Positions 5,546 to 9,203 of a DNA stretch of 9,203 nt are shown piece by piece. Made by a program: the position numbers and the translations under genes. Position 1 is the first letter of the stretch. The number at the start of each line of letters is the position of its first letter. This stretch comes from Anaerolineales bacterium (GTDB lineage: Bacteria > Chloroflexota > Anaerolineae > Anaerolineales > VGOW01): contig CAKKQG010000480.1 in the NCBI GenBank assembly GCA_919901875.1, forward strand, positions 1-9,203, written 5' to 3'. The notes beneath the pieces were generated by a model. That model searched no databases. It had not been told where the DNA came from and saw only the letters and a program-made list of their open reading frames with translations.

Positions 5546-6814
5546 CTAATCTCTTTTGAATTTAGAATAGTCCGGCGCGTTGTATCGCGTCTGCCCTTGC
5601 GCCGCAATATCCATCATAGCGTGAACCTTCATCGGCAAACCGAAGAGCGTGATGAAACCTTCCGCGTCCGATTGATCGTAGACGTCCTCTTTGCCAAAGG
5701 TCGCAAAGTCTTCACGATACATTGAGTTGTTGCTCCAGCGTCCGGCGCTGATGATGTTGCCCTTATAAAGCTTGAGCTTCACTGTGCCATCCACTGTTTG
5801 TTGAGTCGAATCAATGAACGCATCCAACGCTTCGCGCAACGGCGTATACCACTGCCCGTTGTAAACCAGATCGGCATACTTCAACGCCAAGATTTGTTTG
5901 TAGTGCATCGTCTCTCGATCCAAGCAGATCGATTCGAGCTCGCGATGCGCCGCCACCAAGATCGATCCGCCCGGAGTTTCATACACGCCGTGTGACTTCA
6001 TGCCCACCAAACGATTCTCAACCAGATCAACGCGCCCTACCCCATGTGGACTGCCAATATCATTCAAGCGTTCAATGATCGAAGCCGCCGACATTTTTTG
6101 TCCGTTCACCGCAATAGGCTCGCCACTGGCAAACGTCACTTCAACGTATTCAGGTTTGTCAGGCGCTTCTTCGGGCGAGACGCTCCATTGATACATCGCC
6201 TCTTCCGGTTCTTGCGCCGGGTTCTCCAGAATGCCGCCTTCGTGTGAGAGATGCCACAAGTTTTCGTCGCGGCTATAAATAGATTTGACGGTGGCAGTTA
6301 CAGGCACGTTGTGTTTCTTGGCGTAAGCAATCGCATCTTCCCGAGATCGAATCTCCCACTCGCGCCAAGGGGCGATCACTTTGAGTCGCGGATTCAACGC
6401 GGTGAACGTCAACTCAAAGCGAACCTGATCGTTGCCTTTGCCCGTCGCCCCATGCGCGACGGCATCCGCACCCTCAGCTTCGGCGACATGCACCTGATGA
6501 GTCGCAATCAGAGGCCGCGCCACCGACGTTCCCAGCAGATATTTATTTTCATACACCGCGCCCGACTTCAACAACTTGAAGAGATAATCTTTAGCAAACT
6601 CTTCGCGCAAATCTTTCACCACGCACTTGCTCGCGCCAGAAGCAATCGCTTTATTCGGCACGCCGCTCAAATCTTCGCGTTGACCGATGTTGGCACAGAA
6701 GCACACCACTTCCACACCCGGATAATGCTCCTTAAGCCACGGCACGATGACCGACGTATCCAACCCGCCCGAATATGCCAGCACGATCTTTTTTATATCT
6801 TTGTGTTTTGTCAT
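5546..6814 (-). CDS. argG: Argininosuccinate synthase ArgG
   Basis: This 422 aa cytosolic enzyme joins citrulline and aspartate using ATP to give argininosuccinate, the penultimate step of arginine synthesis. AYSGGLDTS (residues 13-21) is the N-type ATP-pyrophosphatase loop. [10 protein letters not shown] (88-97) and [14 protein letters not shown] (121-134) are the conserved citrulline and aspartate-binding stretches. The length is normal to slightly long for the family. AAGGAG (6827-6822) lies 7 bases before the ATG, the best ribosome site in the cluster. It is the first structural gene after an arginine-codon leader and attenuator, so its expression probably depends on charged tRNA-Arg. argH follows after an 80-base repeat-filled gap. 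Confidence 0.98.
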   Translation of the reverse strand: MTKHKDIKKIVLAYSGGLDTSVIVPWLKEHYPGVEVVCFCANIGQREDLSGVPNKAIASGASKCVVKDLREEFAKDYLFKLLKSGAVYENKYLLGTSVARPLIATHQVHVAEAEGADAVAHGATGKGNDQVRFELTFTALNPRLKVIAPWREWEIRSREDAIAYAKKHNVPVTATVKSIYSRDENLWHLSHEGGILENPAQEPEEAMYQWSVSPEEAPDKPEYVEVTFASGEPIAVNGQKMSAASIIERLNDIGSPHGVGRVDLVENRLVGMKSHGVYETPGGSILVAAHRELESICLDRETMHYKQILALKYADLVYNGQWYTPLREALDAFIDSTQQTVDGTVKLKLYKGNIISAGRWSNNSMYREDFATFGKEDVYDQSDAEGFITLFGLPMKVHAMMDIAAQGQTRYNAPDYSKFKRD

Positions 6815-6853
6815 AACGACACTCCTTGTGAAATTGTGATTGGTAAATGCAAC

Positions 6854-6882
6854 AAAAAAGCCCTCTAAGGTTCAGAGGGCTT
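6854..6882 (-). terminator. Attenuator terminator in the argG leader
   Basis: On the minus strand AAGCCCTCT (6882-6874) and AGAGGGCTT (6866-6858) form a perfect 9-bp stem with a 7-base loop. It continues into a run of six U (6859-6854), the standard intrinsic terminator form. It is about 40 bases upstream of the argG start codon and has no gene of its own to end: the upstream nuclease gene stops about 170 bases before it. This makes it an attenuator of argG. Confidence 0.9.
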
Positions 6883-6930
6883 ATCATCTCAAAAATATCC
6901 GCGCACACGCCAACAGCCGACCTGACCTTA
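6866..6930 (-). promoter_or_regulatory. Antiterminator (regions 2 and 3) of the argG attenuator
   Basis: The minus-strand segment TAAGGTCAGGTCGGCT (6930-6915) pairs with AGCCCTCTGAACCTTA (6881-6866), which holds the left arm and loop of the terminator. The pairing is 6 bp, a one-base bulge, 4 bp with one G-U, a small internal loop and 4 bp. Its upstream arm begins with the stop codon of the leader ORF. CAGCCG within the leader ORF (6955-6950) is also perfectly complementary to CGGCTG (6919-6914), giving the 1:2 pause hairpin. All four segments of a classical attenuator are therefore present. Confidence 0.8.
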
Positions 6931-6978
6931 TGGTTTGGGGTTAATACGACGGCTGCCACGACGAACAAAGTAAATCAT
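6928..6978 (-). CDS. Arginine-rich leader peptide of the argG attenuator
   Basis: This 16-codon ORF encodes MIYFVRRGSRRINPKP, with four Arg codons, all CGT, at positions 6, 7, 10 and 11. It lies upstream of argG between the putative promoter region and the attenuator. Ribosomes short of Arg-tRNA would stall at the paired CGT codons. The last of these is about 15 bases before the antiterminator arm, which would stay free. Normal termination at TAA (6930-6928) would mask that arm and let the terminator form. An in-frame ATG at 6987 gives a 19 aa version. Neither start has a strong ribosome site, so the exact start is uncertain. The segment between this ORF and the end of the nuclease gene (6988-7054) must hold the promoter, but no convincing -35/-10 pair was found. 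Confidence 0.8.
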   Translation of the reverse strand: MIYFVRRGSRRINPKP

Positions 6979-7028
6979 TGGACACATCTTACTTGCTTCA
7001 CAAAATATTGTCTAGGGCGAAGTTGACT

Positions 7029-7055
7029 AAAAACTTGTGGGAACTTGCTACAAGT
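7029..7055 (-). terminator. Possible weak terminator after the Uma2-family gene
   Basis: On the minus strand ACTTGT (7055-7050) and ACAAGT (7038-7033) form a 6-bp stem with an 11-base loop, followed by a run of U to 7029. It begins at the stop codon of the nuclease gene. The stem is short and A-U rich, so termination may be partial and some transcripts could read into the argG leader. Confidence 0.35.
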
Positions 7056-7666
7056 CATTCCTCGTCCACGAACTCCTCGCCCATCAAATCCGCCAAATTG
7101 AAAGTAAGGGTAGGGAAAAGTTTGGGCGTAAAAGGTTCACCTGCCGCAATACTTTGCGCGATCAGATAACCCTCTGGAGTCCATTTACATTCCTCAATCG
7201 TCAAATCTACTGCATCCACCATCCAATACCAAGTCACGCCCGCTTGAAAGTAAGTGTTTTTCTTTTTAGTGCGATCCTTGCGTTGCGTAGAGGGCGATGA
7301 AATTTCCACCACTAAATCAGGCACGCCATGTATCTTGCCATCTTCTTTAGATAAAAGATTCAGATGATCTGTAGCGAGAAAGACTAAATCAGGGATATAC
7401 ACATGACGCACGTTAGGCAAATGCACATCCAGTTCCAACCACAACTTGCCCAACTTTTCTTTGAGCAAAAAGGATCGCAACGCCGTATAAAGCGCGCCTA
7501 ACACATCTTGATGACGATCATTTGGACTGACCATTTCGATCAACTCCCCATCTTCAAATTCATAGTTTGGCGGGCCTTCAGGAATAGACCAAAATTCCTG
7601 CAAAGTGATTCGTTTTGAGGAAGCGTTTACATATTTTGGTAGAGAAGGTGCTAACGCCATGAGCAT
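7055..7666 (-). CDS. Uma2-family (DUF820) PD-(D/E)XK nuclease-like protein
   Basis: This 203 aa protein is of the Uma2 family (PF05685), predicted to have a restriction-endonuclease-like fold. The family is abundant in Chloroflexota and Cyanobacteria, and its biological role is largely unknown. The likely catalytic residues are Asp93 (YIPDLVF), Glu121 (PDLVVEISSPST) and a lysine near 134-136 in DRTKKKNTY. The usual tail of the core, AGVTWYWMVD (142-151), follows. The core motifs appear intact. AGGA lies 7 bases before the ATG at 7666; a second ATG two codons later is an alternative. The gene is divergent from the kinase to its right with only 14 bases between them, and it precedes the argG leader on the same strand. 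No link to arginine synthesis is implied. Confidence 0.9.
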   Translation of the reverse strand: MLMALAPSLPKYVNASSKRITLQEFWSIPEGPPNYEFEDGELIEMVSPNDRHQDVLGALYTALRSFLLKEKLGKLWLELDVHLPNVRHVYIPDLVFLATDHLNLLSKEDGKIHGVPDLVVEISSPSTQRKDRTKKKNTYFQAGVTWYWMVDAVDLTIEECKWTPEGYLIAQSIAAGEPFTPKLFPTLTFNLADLMGEEFVDEE

Positions 7667-7668
7667 AT

Positions 7669-7674
7669 TATAAT
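7669..7674 (+). promoter_or_regulatory. Candidate -10 element for the sensor kinase
   Basis: A perfect TATAAT lies 6 bases before the GTG start of the kinase, so transcription would begin at or next to the start codon and give a leaderless mRNA. No matching -35 box is visible at a 17-base spacing. The surrounding ATTATAAT is nearly symmetrical, so the opposite strand also shows TATAAT. Confidence 0.35.
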
Positions 7675-7680
7675 CCTTTT

Positions 7681-9203
7681 GTGCCTCCCATCGGTCTGTC
7701 CCCCCTCCGCGAGATCGCCCGCGCCATTTCTGCCGCCAGCGATCTCGACACCACGCTCGACCTCATCGCCCACAAAACCACCGAAGTGATGGGCGTGGAC
7801 TCTTGCACGATCTACCTGCTCGATCCCGATCAAGAAACTTTGAGATTACGCGCCTCAACCGGATTGGCGAAACGGTCGGTGGGGCGCGCCACCCTGCACA
7901 TCGGCGAAGGACTCACCGGGGATGCCGTCACTCACACCCAACCCGTCTTCGCCCGTGAAGCGCAAACCGATCCACGCTTCAAGTTTGTGGACGAGACAGA
8001 CGAAAAACAATTTTCATCATTGCTCGCCGTGCCGATGATCAGCGAAGGCAAAACCATTGGCGCGATGAACGTGCAAACACTACAAGCGCACGATTTCACC
8101 GAAGACGAAATTGAATTGCTGGCGCTCATCGGCGATCTGGCGGCAGGCGCGTTGAACAAAGCCGCACTCTACGATAACTTGACGCGGCAGTTAAATGAGT
8201 TGACAACATTGGCGCGCGTCAGCGAAGCGGTCACATCGCCGATCTACTTAAATGAGATGTTAGATGTAGTAACGAAGATGGCGGCGCAGGTGATGAACGC
8301 CGCCGTGTGTTCGATCTTCTTATTAGATGAAGCGAGCGGCAAATTAGAGATGAGATCGGCGCAGAGATTGGATCGGGCGTACGCCCCGCGCGATCCGATT
8401 CCCTTAGGCGAAGGCATTAGCGGCAGAGTCGCTAAAACCGGAAAAGCGATCATCGTTCACGATGTGCGCGCTGATAAACGTTACATCAACCCTGCTCTCG
8501 CCAAGCGTGAAGGTTTAGCCTCCATGCTCTCCGTGCCGCTTATCGTGCGCCAGAAAGTGATCGGCGTGTTGAACTGCTTCACCGCCGAGCCGCGCAAATT
8601 TAGCAAAGAGCAAATTGCTTTGTTCTCCACACTAGCCAATCAAACTGCGCTGGCGTTGGAGAACGCGCGACTCGTCACCAACGCCGCCGTCGTGCGCGAA
8701 ATGCACCATCGCATCAAAAATAATTTGCAAACGGTTGCCATGCTGATGCGGATGCAAGTCTCGGATGACAACGGACTCACCACAAAAGATGTTCTGCATC
8801 AATCCATCAATCGCATTCAATCTATTGCCGCCGTGCATGAAGTTTTATCGGAGCAAGGTTTTCGCTTGGTGGATGTGCGGGATGTGATTAAACGCATCGC
8901 CCGCATGACGGCGCAAAACATGATCGCCCCTGAAAAGAAAATTGCGATCAGTGTGGAAGGCGAAGCTATCGTCTTGCCATCGCGCGCCGCGACATCACTG
9001 GCACTCGTCGTCAACGAACTTTTGCAGAACGCGCTCGAACATGCTTTCGTGAATCGCACTCGTGGCAAAGTTGTCATCACTTTGACCCACAACCCGCGCA
9101 AATATCTGGTCACAGTAACAGATGACGGTGTGGGGCTTCCATCCAAAATTCCATCATCACTCGGTTTAGAGATTGTCGAGACGTTAGTGCGCGACGATCT
9201 CAA
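7681..9203 (+). CDS. GAF-GAF-HisKA_2 sensor histidine kinase, incomplete at the window end
   Basis: An open frame of 507 codons runs off the right edge. It contains an N-terminal GAF domain (about residues 10-160, with IYLLD, GEGLTGDAV and LLAVPM) and a second GAF domain (about 180-330, with IFLLD, GEGISGRVA and MLSVPL). A HisKA_2 dimerisation region follows, EMHHRIKNNLQTVAMLMRMQ, with the probable phospho-acceptor His343 before Arg344. The last domain is a HATPase with N-box NELLQNALEH (445-454) and G1 box DDGVGLP (481-487). No membrane segment or signal peptide is seen, so it is probably a cytosolic two-component kinase of the PdtaS-like class. Its ligand and response regulator are unknown. 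GTG at 7681 is the only usable start after the stop at 7660-7662. It has no Shine-Dalgarno site, and the divergent nuclease gene starts 14 bases away. Confidence 0.9.
   Translation, partial: MPPIGLSPLREIARAISAASDLDTTLDLIAHKTTEVMGVDSCTIYLLDPDQETLRLRASTGLAKRSVGRATLHIGEGLTGDAVTHTQPVFAREAQTDPRFKFVDETDEKQFSSLLAVPMISEGKTIGAMNVQTLQAHDFTEDEIELLALIGDLAAGALNKAALYDNLTRQLNELTTLARVSEAVTSPIYLNEMLDVVTKMAAQVMNAAVCSIFLLDEASGKLEMRSAQRLDRAYAPRDPIPLGEGISGRVAKTGKAIIVHDVRADKRYINPALAKREGLASMLSVPLIVRQKVIGVLNCFTAEPRKFSKEQIALFSTLANQTALALENARLVTNAAVVREMHHRIKNNLQTVAMLMRMQVSDDNGLTTKDVLHQSINRIQSIAAVHEVLSEQGFRLVDVRDVIKRIARMTAQNMIAPEKKIAISVEGEAIVLPSRAATSLALVVNELLQNALEHAFVNRTRGKVVITLTHNPRKYLVTVTDDGVGLPSKIPSSLGLEIVETLVRDDL

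Noticed and set aside
6251..6868. Plus-strand ORF of 205 codons opposite argG, and similar long antisense ORFs opposite lysZ, lysX and argH
   Set aside because: They are shadows of well-conserved genes on the minus strand, have no recognisable protein features and no ribosome sites.
6732..6968. Minus-strand 78-codon ORF overlapping the argG start
   Set aside because: It runs out of frame through the attenuator and the first codons of argG and resembles no known protein.
6988..7054. Promoter of argG
   Set aside because: A-T-rich hexamers such as GACAAT and AATATT are present but none has a matching -35 box, so no site is called.
8368..8379. GGGCGTACGCCC palindrome within the second GAF domain
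   Set aside because: It is a short chance palindrome in G+C-rich coding sequence, and the domain reads normally through it.
7932..9203. Several minus-strand ORFs opposite the kinase
   Set aside because: The plus-strand frame is open throughout and encodes clear GAF, HisKA_2 and HATPase motifs.

Overview
The window looks like a chromosomal segment from a Chloroflexota (Anaerolineae-like) bacterium. This is inferred from three things: the carrier-protein (LysW) amino acid pathway, the abundance of short heptamer-type repeats in every gene junction, and the Uma2 and GAF/HisKA_2 genes beside it. No marker gene settles the taxonomy, and a relative of the Deinococcota cannot be excluded.

Positions 1-6987 (minus strand, read right to left) hold an arginine-type biosynthetic cluster: an Arg-codon-rich leader peptide and attenuator, argG, argH, a second leader peptide and attenuator, lysW (55 aa carrier), lysX, lysY, a four-helix-bundle protein, lysZ and the first 30 codons of lysJ, which runs off the left edge. 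LysX ligates glutamate or aminoadipate to the C-terminal Glu of LysW. LysZ phosphorylates the bound substrate, LysY reduces it and LysJ transaminates it. A LysK-type hydrolase (not in the window) would release ornithine or lysine. ArgF (not in the window) would make citrulline, and ArgG and ArgH convert citrulline to arginine. The presence of argG and argH and two arginine-codon leaders indicates that LysW is used here at least for arginine.

The most notable signals are two complete attenuators, one before argG and one before lysW. Each has a short ORF with arginine codons, a perfect 9-bp stem followed by a U-tract, and an upstream segment complementary to the left arm of that stem, overlapping the leader stop codon. 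This is the classical layout of ribosome-mediated transcription attenuation. It would give coordinated control of both halves of the pathway by charged tRNA-Arg.

The junctions of the cluster are packed with heptamer-like repeats of four or five sequence types, some forming long hairpins. One 78-bp inverted-repeat element lies between lysW and lysX. The four-helix-bundle gene appears inserted in the operon, and a decayed piece of a second copy may lie between lysZ and lysJ.

The right part carries a Uma2-family nuclease gene (minus strand, 7055-7666). Only 14 bp away and divergent from it is the start of a GAF-GAF-HisKA_2 sensor histidine kinase (plus strand, 7681 to the window end, incomplete). 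No tRNA, rRNA, CRISPR array or insertion sequence was seen.
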